From assembly GCA_949825065.1 (NCBI GenBank), contig OX463841.1, forward strand, positions 16,693,064 through 16,757,063: a stretch of 64,000 bases of DNA, given 5' to 3'. Positions within the stretch are counted from its first letter, which is position 1. Every line of letters begins with the position of its first letter. Under the pieces are notes generated by a model. It was given only the letters and a program-made list of their open reading frames with translations. It did no database searches and was not told the DNA's origin. This DNA comes from Odontocerum albicorne (lineage: Eukaryota; Arthropoda; Insecta; Trichoptera; Odontoceridae). Both the position numbers and the translations under genes were made by a program. Shown piece by piece: positions 26,501 to 41,500 of the stretch.

Positions 26501-29500
26501 ACAAAATTAAACAAAACACAGTAAAATCCTTTTAATATATTTTTCAAGAGACCAGTCAATTAAACCTTCTCTAGTGAAAAATCCTTTTAAGACACAAAGT
26601 TTTTTTTAAGAAATGAAATAACTTCTCAGACAGGAAAACATATTAAGTGGTACTGTTCTGAAATAAAAATCTGTATATACCTTTTCAGTACAAAGTGAAC
26701 ATTCTTCGTGACATCTTTTCTTGCAGGGATGCTTTTGACTACAGCCTTGGTTGAGTCTACCGCAGTCTTCCAAACACTCGTACTGAAATAAATATTTCTT
26801 TATTTTAATACATTCATGAAATTTTTTGTGCATGCTTGACGAATATAATATCCATCTTCTGAGTCATGTTGCTCATGGCTGACCGTTCGGTTCCCTAATA
26901 GTCTGGAACTGATCAGATGGTTTATTCATTTTGCCTAATTTTACAGAAATACACTGTTTAAACATTTAAAAATAGTTATTTTTATAAATTTTAGTTTTGT
27001 TAATTATTATAAATAAATACCAGGTCTGTAAATATGAAACCGGAATTTGCTCATAGATGGCTCTAGTTGTCAATGTAGTGACTGTCAAACCTAGTCATTG
27101 GCGTCTTTTTCTTGTGTTTACATTTGTCAAAGACTTTTAACTCACAACAATACAAGTTTAATACAACTACCTATGTTTTCATAGTGTTGAACATGTCTGT
27201 TTTTGTGCCTGAAAATTACGATTTGCGGACGGCATTGATTTTCTGTTACCATTTGAAGAAAACTGCTGCAGAATCGCATCGAATCCTTGTCGAAGCTTAT
27301 GGTGAGCATGCTCTTGGTAAATCACAGTGCTTTCATTGGTTTAAAAAATTCAAAAGTGGCGATTTTGACGTGAGATAAAGTTTGAAGACGCCGAATTGCA
27401 AGCATTGTTGGATGAGGATGACGTTCAAATGCAACAACTGACGGATCAATTAAATGTGACACGAGAAGCCGTCTCCATACGTTTGAAAGCCATGGGAAAG
27501 ATCCAGAAGGTGAGAAAATGGGTTCCACATGAACTGAATGAAAGACAGCAGGAAAACAAAAAAACCACTTTCGAAATGCTGCTCGCCAGGTACAAAATAA
27601 AATCATTTCTCCATCGAATTGTGACTGGCGATGAAAAATGGATATATTTCGAGAATCCTAAGCGTAAAAGATCATGGGTAACTCCAAGCAAACCAGCAAC
27701 ATTGACTGCACGGCCAAATCGCTATGGACGGAAGACAATGCTCTGTGTTTGGTGGGATCAGAAGGGTGTTATCTATTATGAGCTACCATTGTCATACAAT
27801 AAATGTGTATTTTCTATAAAAAAATCCGGTTTCATATTTACAGACCTGATAAACAAATTGGTATACTCTTTTCTGATACTTGCAACAATTTATTTTACTA
27901 AAAAAAGTTTTTAAAGTTTATTTAATAATAAAAATTATTGAATTGTTTATATATTTCCTTGTAAGTGGTCGTGATAAGCGAGTGCACGTTTTTTCACATA
28001 TTTTTGGTCTTTCCCGATTGTTAGCAGAACAAGCACAAAATATTTACGATATTCATAGTAAAAAGTGTCTAAAACTTACTTCCAAATGGTGTGGATCTTT
28101 CTTCTTGTGACATTTGTTGACACATGCGTGACCACAGGGCAGCCTGTCCATGCACGCTTCTGGGCACACCACCTCGTTTACGGTCTGGTAGCAATACTTA
28201 ATCACCTACAAAGACATTAATTTATGCACAATCAACCAAGTCGTCAATATTTGTAAGAAACAGCATGCAATTTCTTGCGATATGGATCTGCAATGCATTT
28301 CTAAGGAGAAATACAGATATTGGCAATGTTTTTTTTTTTCACTTTTAAAAAATACTGGATTTTGAATTATTTTCATATATAACCGGTGCCCCCAATTCAT
28401 GTAGTCTCTTGCGGGGGATAAGACAATGCAACTCTTGAACAGCTACGTGACCAGACCGGCTCCAGCATTTCACCCTTATTACGGTGGTTATGAGGTGCTG
28501 CGTCCAAAGATAAACTGATTCAATATAATCGTACCAACCGATACAACCATCCACCATCATAGTTGTGTTGCAACTTACATAAAAAGAACAAAACAAGTCC
28601 AGGACTCGAGACTCTTTATATGTTCACTAACTGGCAATATCAGGATCGAAATCCAGGAAAATTTTCTTGAAGAGATTACAAGAACTGACGATTCCTTCAG
28701 ATCGAGTAGGTTCTCTGAAACTGAATTAACACCCGACGACTGGAAGGAGTTCCTGGAAAAGATGGCACCTGGAGACCAATTTATGTGAGCTCGTGAGTGT
28801 GGGTCTCTTATTATTGTTTTAATTTTGGTTGTTTTTGTATTTGTGTTTCTGTGTGTTTTTCTTTTTTTTTTTTTGTTTTGAATTTGTTTTGATTTTTATT
28901 CTTATGATTGTGTGCAGTATATTGTGGGATGAATATTTTTGGTCTTTCTGGAGCGATAATGTGTGAGGAGTTGAGTTTCGCAAGATGTTTCCAGTTGTAG
29001 TTGAGTGTCACTGTTTGTCAGGTTGATGAGAGCGTGCAACGGGGTTTTTTGTGTTATCAAAAATCGGAAAGAAGTATCGATTTATTTTTTCATGCTTAAT
29101 ATCCTCAGTGAGATACAGGCAAAAGCCTAGTTTACTGGGGATACGACAAATGAAAGGCAACAAACCCAGATCCATTAAAATTATATGTCCAAATCAAATT
29201 ACATGTTGTTTTTTCTCAAATTGTGTATATTTCTTGTCATGTGTAATAATAAATAAAATTAAAATAAATAAAATTGTCTTGGCCTATTTGGAGATCAGTG
29301 AATAGACTCCTAGTAAGGGTGACTACATGCAAGGTGAGCTGAACTAAACGAAAGTTTCTTGAATTAAAATATCATTGAATATGACTGTAGAGATAATACA
29401 GGACTCAAAACACATACTGGTTTGTCCGAGCATCGCGACTACATGCTCCGAGTACTAGGTTTGTCAAAAAGTTTTGAAAGCGACATCTATGGAGCAGTAG

Positions 29501-32500
29501 AAAACCAAAATTTCTACGCTATTTTAATATTTCATCTTTCATAAGAACGTACTCAAAATTTAATTTCGATCTGTCAATTCATTCTTTGTTTACAAGCCAT
29601 TTGAAGTTGACGTGTCAGTGTATTTTTTAACAATGGAAAAATCCGAATATCGTGCAGTGATTAAATTCTTTGTTTTGGAAGGTTTATCGGCTACTGAGAT
29701 CCATGCAAAGATGGTGAAAGTATTAAAGGTATCTTCTCCTTCATTTCCAACCGTTCACCGATGGGTTTTGGAGTTTAAGCGTGGTTGTACAAGCGTTGTA
29801 GACGATCCACGCTCAGGACGTCCAAAAAGTGGATCAACATCAGAAATCATAGCGAAAATACAGGATATGGTTTTGGAAGATCATCGATCGACTGTGGATG
29901 TGATAGCTGACACCATAGGCATCTCACATGGAACAACATGGCATATTTTGGCTGAAGTTTTGGGTTTCAAAAAACTGTTTGCACAATGGGTGCCGCATTT
30001 GCTAACAATGCAACAAAAACACGTTCGAATGCGACTTTCTGAGCAACATTTGGAGCAATTTCGAAAGGATAAAAAAGATTTTCTGCGTCGATTCATCACT
30101 ATGGATGAGACTTGGGTCTACCACCATGATCCTGAATCAAAACAAGAGGCTAAGGAGTGGTGTGAACCAGGCACTTTGGCTCCGAAGCGAGTTCGTGTCC
30201 AGAAATCGGCCAAGAAGGTGTTAGCGTCAGTTTTTTGGGATGCAAAAGGAATTTTATTGATAGATTATCTCCAAACTGGTAAGACAATCAACTCTGATTA
30301 TTATTGTGACCTTTTGGACCAGTTGGATGAAAAAATTTGTGAAAAAAGACCCGGTTTGCAGAAGAAAAAAATCATTTTTCATCAAGACAATGCACCTGCT
30401 CACACAGCTCAAAAAACCATCGCGAAAATCAGTGAATTGGGGTATGAATTGTTGCAGCATCCACCCTATTCGTCAGATTTAGCTCCCTCTGACTTCTAGC
30501 TGTTCTCACACCTCAAAAAATTCCTTCGTGGAAAGCATTTTTCATCAAACGAAGAGGTTATAGCCGTCGTAGAGAAGTATTTTGCAGGCCTTCCAGAAAG
30601 TCACTTCCGTGATGGGACAACAAAGTTGGAAGATCGTCGGACCAAGTGTATTGATCTTATGGGAGACTATACTGAGCAATAAAAGTGATTTCCCCCCAAA
30701 AAAAATGTATTTTCATTTCCGCTTTCAAAACTTTTTGACTAACCTAGTAAAACCTTATTGATGCAAATGATAGAGCGATCTCTGTTGCCTCCTACTGGAA
30801 ACACGTGGCACAATTGATGGTCCAGACATGGAAATGAACGATCCTCCTAAGGTTATCAAAACTGAGAAGATTTCTCCCTTGCTAACACCTAGACTTTTAA
30901 TCTACGGCATTTAAGTAACGAAAGATTACTGAATATGAGCACTTACCTTATGCTGACAAAGAGGTAAAACAACATCAATTGGAACTAGGCATTTGGCTTT
31001 CAGGGGATTTTCATGACAGGGCAAATTAGCTTTGTGGCTGCAAGTCAATGTTCTCTCAACAAGTATTTTGCAGGGTCCACAAGTCATGTAGCAAAATGAT
31101 GGACAGGCATGCCCAAGATTGCAAAGAATTCTGAAAGAAAAATAATTCTTAACACCGGTCAGCACAAGTGTTTTGTAAATTATAATAAGCAGATATTGAA
31201 TGACAAATGTCAGTCCAACAGTAAATTCGGATTCTAAAAGACCTGGGAATTCCTTCGAATCAACGCAGGAATGCTCAGGTGTTAAAAACAGTAAAAGTCC
31301 GTTAATTTGAAATTCAAAGCACCAAATCATTTCAAATAAAGTCCAATTATGAATTAAACGATCAGTAAAAAACAACTTGAATATGTGGAGTATTTCTCAA
31401 GGGTTTGGAATATTATGGGCATTTTTTCTTATTGTAAAAATAATATAAGTCAAATAAAGTTTTGTGGGCATATTTCCGCAATATTGAAACAAAACATATT
31501 TATTGGTAAAAAAAAATCATAAGCAGCCATGCATCAATAAGGCGTACAAATTTAAATTAACAGATTAATTTTCACAGTTGTGAAATCAATCGATGTAAAA
31601 TAAATAAAAACCTGTAAAAAACATATTAATTTACATGAAAAGAACACTCAACACATTCTTACTATAACTTTAATATATTTCGATATTGATAAAGGGAAAG
31701 CCCCGAAAATTGAACCACTCGCCAACACATAAAACACCGGTCGTTCCACCTGTGGTCCTGCCGTCAGGATGGACTAGTACATGGATCCATGATACGCGGG
31801 GAAAATTTCAAATTATAAGAATTCATAAATACTATTTTGTAGAAAAATATCAGGAAAATTTTTAATTAACACACAGCGGGCGGGATGCACAAATTTGTGC
31901 GTTTCAGAAACCTTCTGTTGTGGCGGGGTGCACATATTTGTGCGTTTCAACTCCATATTTATATAAACACATTTACATAGATGGCATAGCTATATTCTTC
32001 CCTTTATAAAAATGTCCTTCTTTATATACAAGGTTCATGTTCAACCTTATCAGTTCTCTAACACTTTTGAAGACGCAATTTGTATAAAACAATGACGACA
32101 GGTGGTAGTTTCTTTCCCTTTATAATAATGTCCATCTTTATATACAAGGTTCATGTTCAACCTTATCAGTTCTCTGACACTTTTGAAGACGTGCACTAGG
32201 CTGGATCCATCCCGATACATATAATTTCATATGCGCGGCGGGTTGCGTTTTCCAGCGATAGTTAAACCGTGTTAGTTCGACTTTATTGATGTCAATATAT
32301 CGTGTGTACGAGTATAAAACATTTTTTTATTATTGTGATTTGTAGACTAGCGATTTTATTTTGAACTATTAGATTTTTTAACCGTATTTGTATTTTTTCA
32401 AGTTCGACCTCATTGTGGTATTGTCTTATATTGTAACGTGTATCTGAATTTTGTGGTTTTTGTAAGCACTTTTGTGATTTGATTTTACGATTTTTGTGAT

Positions 32501-35500
32501 TCGCTTTTGGGACTTTTCGCATTTGCTAATTTTATCCGTCTAAAATGGATGAGAAAGATGATACTTTTGTCGAGGAAAATTTTGAAGACCGTCTTTCCGA
32601 AGTACCAAGTGACGCTGAACAAGAAATCAGTGAAGTTCGCGAAGATCAGAGTGATGCTGAAGAAAATGAAGAAGATGATGGACCAGTACTACGTACAAGT
32701 TCAAGACCACGCGTCATACATTTATCATCTTCTGAAGAATCTTCGGAAGAAACCCCCGACATAACCTTGGATTGGTCAGAATTTGATCCACCTAGAAATC
32801 TGCCTGATTTCGAAGGTGTGCCGGGTTTAAAGGTTTTACCTGAAAACCAATCAAGTGTAGGGGATGTTACGTCGTTATTCGTAGGAGATGATTTGTTTGA
32901 CACGATAGCCAAGGAAACAAATTTTTACCGGGAAAAAAATCATCACAATCATCCGAGGTCAGCTCACGCACGAAAATGGAAAGACGTAACTATCCAATAA
33001 TTGAAAAAATGGTTTGGCTTAGTTTTGATAATGGCGATAGTCCGGAAGAATACCATTGGCGATTATTGGTCTACGAATCCTCGAATAGAAACCCCATATT
33101 TTAGAAAGACAATGAGCCGCGATAGATTCAAACAAATTTTATGTTATCTCCACTTCTCCAATAACGACGAAATTCCGACCGCAAGTACAGACCGTCTTAT
33201 AAAAATTCAATGGATAATCGACTATTTTACAAAGAAATTCCAGGAAGTTTATCAACCGAACCAAAATCTATCTCTAGACGAAGGAATGATTCCGTGGAGA
33301 GGCCGCCTAAAATGTCGAGTATATAATCCTATGAAAATAATAAAATATGGAATTTTAAATAGGATGATCTGCGAATCAAAAAGTGGATATATCTGTAATT
33401 TTAAACTATATTCAGGTATAAGTGCCGCGTTAGATACAACAATAACCAAATTATTGGGACCATACCTGAATAAATGGTATAATGTATACGCTGATAATTA
33501 TTATAACAGCGTACGTTTAGCTAATTATCTAATGAACTTAAAAACCAGAATCTGCGGCACAATAAGAAAAAATCATGGCATACCTTTAATACTGAAAAAC
33601 ATACGCCTAAAAGTCCAGGAAACCACATATAGACGAAAAGGGGATGTTCTCGTGCAAATGTGGAAGACAAACAAGAAGAGAGACGTACGGATGATTTCCA
33701 CCATACATCAGGCGGAAATAGTGGATACTGGCAAAATTGACAGGAAAACAGGGTTGCCCATCAAAAAACCAAGATGCGTTATAGATTATAACAATTTTAT
33801 GAATGGCGTTGATCTCGCAGATCAATATTTATCATATAATCCTATTTATCGAAAAACTTTAAAGTGGACTACAAAAGCCTCTTTATACCTTATAAACTGT
33901 GGAATTTTCAATGCGTTCCAAATTTAAAAAAAACTTAACATAACAAATAACATTCACTTCCACGACTTTTTGCTACAAGTTGCAGAGACCTGGCTTAATG
34001 ATAGTTTTTCTGAACCAGTCACGCCGTCCTCACCAGGCGCACAAAAACCTTCTACTTCTGCCACGGCGAGAGCTCCTACTTTTGACCCAAATGATAGACT
34101 GTCTGGCATTATCACGAATTGGTTAAAATAACTAGTGAGAAAACTAAAACCTTAGTGAGACGTAATTGTCGAGTTTGTGCAAAACTTAAAATATGAAAAC
34201 CGAGTGCGTTCATGTGTAAACAATGTAAAATTCCGCTTCATGTTGGTGAATGTTTCCAAACATATCACACAAAGAAAAAATATTAAATGTTTAAGCTTTA
34301 CAATAGGGCAACCGGCGTTTTCGCGCGAAACTTACACGTAATACCGCACATTTCACGCGCGTAATCAGATTTTTAAAAATCATATCTTTTTACTTAGTTG
34401 AGAATTATTTCAAATAAAAAAATGTTTGGAAGCATATAGTTTGCTGTATAAAAATGAAGAAACACCGGTTCCAGAAGTATGATGCACCAAGGAATAAAGT
34501 GAATCATCCAAAAGTATGTTAACACAGTTTATGAAGAACTAAAACAAAATAAGAATTTAAAACCATAATCCAAACGCCCATAAACATGTCAAATATATCA
34601 ATAAGATATGAAACACACTTAGGTTATCTTATCTGCATCCATGAAATCTCAAACTGTATAGCCTTTTTTTGTGTTCACGTATATTATATTATATTATATT
34701 GGCTACTGTAGGCTACAGCAGAAAACTTGTTTCAGAACTGTCGAACAAAAAGTTGCCATAGTTGAGATAGATTGAGATTCATTTTCTTAATCTAATTTCG
34801 TAGATTACTCGTATATGACTTGCAGCCTAATCTCAGAGTGCACTATGTAACATCTGTTGAGATTTAGGTTGACCATTGATTGATATTTGTATTTTGGAAA
34901 TGTTGATAAATATATTCTACAAATACTTTATCGGAAAATTGAGATTGGTGGTAGACAAAGATTGGTATATTTTGATATATTTATAACAAAAATATGGAAC
35001 CGTTAATTCTTAAAACAGTTTAATCACATTATCTACACATATTTTTTCATTATAATAATGTTGATATAAACAATTTTTGTTTTATTGATACGCGCTCCAC
35101 AGTTTGAGATTTACTTACGTACTTTAGTTTGAATAATTGTTCTACTGGCGTACTCGAGATTTACTGACATACTTTAGTTTGAATAATTGTTATTTTCATG
35201 CCCCGCTGTGAGTCACATATTAAAAAAAATCATAGCCGCCTTCAATGAGTTAACAATAGAATTTATTATGAAAAGTGGATTTCAGTACATGACGAAAAAT
35301 ACCAATTACGAATTATCGTTGTTTTACAATAATTAACGGACTTTTACTATACTCGTAAGCATATTAACCACTATACCATGGGGTTGATGAAATTCATTCA
35401 TCTCGTTCAACATTTCCATTACAAAATAATTAACTTACGCACGACACAAGGATTTGTATCAACATACATGGAATGGTACAAATACTCATAAATAGTTGAT

Positions 35501-38500
35501 TGATGATTTCTCTTTTCAATTGTATAATACTGCGTTTAAGGGACCAAGTGCCACCTGCACCGAGCAATTATCCAGATGAAAACACAGTTGTGAGACTAGT
35601 TCTCCGCCAGCAGAAATACCATATTTCATTGATTTCTTTTCTAAAATAGGTTGTGTGGATAGTATTTTCTCCTTAACCCTTTTAACCCTTCCCTTACGAT
35701 GCTAAAATTGAAACGCGCGCTCCGGTGTTGGGTAGTGTGTACGCGATCAAAAATTAGCGATTTTAAATCAGAAAAATAAGAACATTCATAGATAATCCCC
35801 TTAATTAATTATAATTGAAGTTAAAAATTATAATAATTGAGATTTATTTGCTGAAAATATTAAAAAACCATCTGGCAACGCTCACAGAACGGGCGTAGAT
35901 CTAGTCTATTAGCAAGCCCAGAAGCAACTGCAGCGCGGAGCAGTAGTGGCTTACCCCGGCGTGGCTTACGCTTGCGACGATTAAGACAATTGAGCTCCTC
36001 GCAATTCAGTGGAGTATGGAAGAGTGAGATGCGAATATAGTGTCGCGCTTCCCGCATACTCTTCACCTATCGTCAAGACACAAGGTCGAGGCACTCACAG
36101 CGTTTAAATGCGAATTTGTTTCCGATCTTCACAAAATACCCACGATATAGTCGATAAACTCTGATTATTATTAATATTATTTTTTAAATCAATGCGTAAA
36201 TATATTATGGAGGAATACCTAAAGTCTTAACCTTGTATTTATAATATTTATAGAGATATTGATGGTTATTAGAAGCAACGTGTAGAAGATACCCAACACA
36301 GGGAAGGAAAGGTTAATCCCAGGGGGGCGATTATCGGCCCCAACTAGTGAATGCGAAAAATCCCACGGGGCTGATCATCGGCCTCAAAGTTTTCATACAA
36401 GTTTTTATGTTGAATAAAAAGAAATTTAAATATATTTTTATATTTTTTTATGAAATATGAAAATGACTTATTATTTTACACTCTACAGGGAGGTAAACAC
36501 AAAAAAAATAGGTTTTAAAACTAAATATTAACTGAGATAAAAAATAAAATATAAACTAGTGGTTTTTTTTTGTAAAAAAAATGCTGGGATTTTTTTGCAC
36601 ATTTTATGCAAAATATGCTGGGATTGCCCATAAACATCATTCTTTGTTTTCTTGTATTGTGGAAATTTACTTCAATTTAGCAAAAGAAGACGTTGTTTAT
36701 CAGCATATCACACCTCATTTTACGCATAATCACTTGTGGTCGATTTGAAACTAAGTACTGCCAATTTAGAATTGGTGACATTCCGTGCAGATATGAAACT
36801 ACATATCCTCTGGTTGTTATTCGAGGAAGATCCATGGAGATTGCCTGGTTCACAATGTGATCGGGTGCTCTGCGTCCAACGTGCCCATACCATCTCAATC
36901 ACCTCTCTTCCATCTTACTGTTGATGTCTGTAACACCTAGGCTTCCACGAATGCATGAGCTTTTTATTTTGTTTCTTAGAATCACACCAGCTGACCATCT
37001 TAGCATGCGCATTTCAGCAGTTTCTAGTTGCCTGGAGTAAGAGTTATACATCGTCCAGCATTCGGAGTCATAAAGGAGTGCGGATCTGACAATCGTTTGG
37101 TATACTTTTCCTTTTAACTTTACTGGCATTTTCGGATCACATAGAACTCCCGTCATTGATCTAAACTTCATCCATCCCACACTAATTCTATGTGTTACAT
37201 CTGCTGCACATCCTTCATCGCTATGGATGAGTGACCCAAGATACTTAAAGGAGTCACAATTTGGTAATGTTTCTCCATCCATTTGCATTACTGGAGTGAC
37301 AGCATTTGTGTTCTCAAATGGTAGGTACAGATACTCAGTGTCCAGATTACCACACAGTAAAATGCAAAAATACTTAATTGGTCTTTCCTGATAAACCTGT
37401 CTTTAGAAACGGTTTAAGACTCGATTCTCGATAGATCCAAGGCAAAGTTTGATATCAAATATCAAAGAATTTTTAAAAACTAGGTCGGTCTGTATACAAG
37501 TAAAATGTAAAACAATGCAAAAATATCAAAGAATGCCATAAATATGTTAACACATCTTATTTATACTACAGCATCAAATAATATCTGACATATACGAGGG
37601 TTGCTACTTAAGTTTTGAGATATGGCAACACCAGTGTAGATAAGTCAAATCTGACATCAGCATTGTAAAGTTTGACTTTTTTAATGGTATACATGCTCAG
37701 AAAGTTTCGTCATACGAGTGCTATTTGTGTTGTTTATAGTGACTTGAAAAATTCATCTCGGCCAAAAATGGAATTAAATCGTGAACATTTTCATGCGATG
37801 ATTTTTTATGATTTTCGATGTGATTTCATTGATGCATTCAAAACACATGTTTTGAAGTTACCTCATTCGGAGTGGAAAAGAAACATTCGACAATTGGTTC
37901 AAACGCATGCAAAAGTGTATTGATCTTCATGGAGAGTATTTTGAAAAACAATAAAGCCATTTTCGATGATAAATATTTATTTTTACTTGTCTGTCTCAAA
38001 ACTTAAATAGCAATCCTCGTAGTTGGAGTTGAATAGTTGTTGTTCCAAGACTGAACTTATTATATTAGGTCCTTACATATGAAATTGGCGTTTTGCCGTA
38101 CTGGCAACTTTGATCTCAAATATCTTCTCTTTGGTTAGGAATTCCAAATTAAAATTTATACAGCTATTTACTCAAGTATTTGTGTTTCGAAAATTATAAT
38201 TCATTTGTTTTTTCCTCAATTGTTTTTTTTCTTTGCGTCACTCAGTTTACAAAATGGAAAACTTGAAATATCGCGTTATTTACGAGTACGAGTTCCACCG
38301 TGGCACCAGTGCTGCAGAAACGGCTCGAAGGATTAATGATGTGTATGGCGACGGTGCCGCAAAATAAAACACAGTGCGTTTTTGGTTCCAACGTTTTCGT
38401 TCTGGAAATTTCGACCTGCAGAATAAGCCCCGTGGACGGCCGGAGACCAAAGTTGATAATGAAGAATTGAAGGCTATTGTGGAAGCGGATCCATCGCAAA

Positions 38501-41500
38501 CCACGTCCGAGTTAGCTGCAGGCTGCGGTGTTAGTGATAAAACTGTTTTAATCCACTTGAAGCAAATTGGGAAGGTGAAAAAGCTTGAAAGGTGGGTACC
38601 TCACGAATTGAGTGAAGCAAATCAACAAACGCGCGTTGACTGCTGCGTTGCATTACTCAACCGGCACAATAATGAAGGGATTTTGAATCGAATCATTACC
38701 TGTGATGAAAAGTGGATCCTGTATGATAATCGGAAGCGCTCATCGCAATGGCTGAACCCTGCCGAACCAGCCAAACCATGCCCCAAGCGAAAATTGACTC
38801 CAAAAAAGTTACTTGTGAGCGTTTGGTGGACTAGTGCTGGTGTCGTTCACAACAGCTTTCTTAAATCTGGCCAGACGATTACGGCAGATGTCTATCGTCA
38901 GCAACTGCAAACCATGATGGAAAAGCTAGCTGCTAAACAACCGAGGCTGGTTAATCGCTCTAGGCCACTGCTGCTTCATGATAACGCTAGACCACACACT
39001 GCACAACAGACGGCTACCAAATTAGAAGAGCTTCAATTGGAATGTCTAAGACATCCACCGTACTCTCCGGACCTTGCCCCAACAGATTACTATTTTTTTC
39101 GAAATTTGGATAACTTCTTGCAAGGGAAAAAATTCAACTCCGATGGGGCAGTCCAAACCGACTTCAAAGATTTTATTGATTCCCGTTCGAATGGTTTTTT
39201 TAGTAAAGGGATCGATGAACTACCTATGAGATGGCAAAAGTGCATTGATAGCAATGGTACATACTTTGATTAAATAAATATATTATATTAAAAAAAAATC
39301 AACTTTATGTTCCTCCCAAACAAAACGCCAATTTCATATGTAAGGACCTAATATTACCTGGTAACAACTGGTCGGTGTCGATCACATGATGGTGTCGTAG
39401 TTAGATAAAAATCTAATTATCTGTATTTAGCAGCTTCTGCCAAAGAACAAAAAGAAATAGCTGCATAGAACAAAAAGATAACTTACCGAGTACATTTTTC
39501 CATACATTTGTGGAACTCGTGTGCACGATCAGTTGTGTGACAAATCTTCTTGCAATAGTGGCCACATTCAAGCAAAGACTCACATAATCTCTTGCATCCT
39601 CCTTCTGGCACATTCTCGAAATCTTTCTCTGTTTTGACCTGGAGAAAGGTGGTTTAAGGATAATGATAAATTGTACCCTGAGAGCATACATACCCTCAAC
39701 ATGAGAATATCTCTCGAATATAATTTTTCTTAAACTTAAAAAACTTATCAATTGCTCGAACAAAAAATTGATTCGTAAACAACAAAAGAAAAAAATTCAA
39801 TAACTAAAGTTTTCGGTTCATTAATTAGTAGCTCTGATAGTTTTATGCTAACTATAGTTCGAAATTCTAGGATGAGTCCTGTGACGACAGCTCACAAATT
39901 TGCCCCAATACAACCTTATGCAATGTACCTAAATAACTTGCTATTTATTAGAATTGAGGCTTATATTAAAGTTGATAAAATAATTAAAATTACTGAACAT
40001 CGTTATAAGGTTGTATTGGGGCAAATTTGTGAGCTGTCACAGGACTCATCCTAGAATTTCCGAACTATAGATATGCTATATTTAAAACAATTCATATATT
40101 GACAGCTTTAATTTCATAGATTTATTGAATAAAATTATTGTAGGGTGTTATTTCGAGGTTTGTATCTAGAATGAAAGTGCTTTATGTACATATGAAGTAG
40201 AGTGCCGATTATCCGGGACTCAATTATCCATCAGTCGGATTAACCGTGGTCCTCTGTAGTACAAATTTTATTTTAGTAACCCAAAAAAAAATTCTCCCAA
40301 TTTTTAACATGAAAATTACAAAGCATGGACCTTAACTGTTATAAAATCTATGATTTACATTATACCAATTGAATAACAGTAATAAGATCGGGGTGTTTCC
40401 CCTCATCTACGCCAACACAAAAATTGTGGATCCATGGCTTCCCAATGTAATTGCCACGGCACGGTATGATACCAGTGTTGAGCTATTGTATCTGTTAAAC
40501 ATTGAGAAAGCTTTCAATAAAATATATGAAAATGAAAGGAAAATAAATACCATGGTTTTAGTTTTATGTATTTCACAACATAATTCCAAGTTTGGTCCGA
40601 TAGAATCCTGATTTGACAAAGTGGAATTCACATTGTCCCAAAGATCACTCTTTTTCTTAAGTATTGTCATATTACCCACAATGTAAAATCCTGAAACATA
40701 AAATGAGCTTAATATATTATAAATAGCAAATTTAAAAGTTGTATTTTATTTTACTTAGATAAGAAATTACCTTTAGTCGGCTTTGTGCCTCCGGCAAAAC
40801 ACATTTAAAGAATATTGTGATAATTGGGAAGATATAACAAGGTCAAACTTTTCATTGAATTCATTAACAGGCAAATTTCTAAAGAAGGACCTTAGAACAA
40901 ATGGGAAAAATCTGCACTCAAATACCTGTTGTTCTATTGAGTGCACTATCAATATCTATTATATATAGATATTGATAGTGCACTCAATAGAACAATAGGA
41001 TCTTGATACATCTTGTGGGAACTATATTCACTCCCGGCACAATTATCAGATGCTCATCTACAAGATGTTGCCATTAAGGGGGTATTCTAGTGTAGAATTT
41101 TGAAAAAATCAAAAATTTTTTTTTTTCATATTTCCAAAGTTTAGACATTCAAGAATATGCGTTTACAAGGATTTTTCAATATTCCTATTATTTCACAAGT
41201 TATAGCCGTTTTAGTGACGTGGCATCGGCTCCGGTCCGATTGCTACAAGTTGACAAAAGACGCTGGGCGTTCCCGAGCCCCTTACTTATGAGTGTCCTTT
41301 TCTATTGTATTGTATTCCTTCTCTATATTCCTTATCTATTGTATTCCTTATCTATATTTCATTGAAGGTCATAGAAACTGGTTTTGTTTGAATATTGTTC
41401 TTTTAGTTTCATTTTGAGTTACTTTTGTGGCAACTTTTATACTGAGTGGAAGTGCTGTGCTAGCTCTGACAACGTGTTTATTTTTTAAGTAATAATTATT

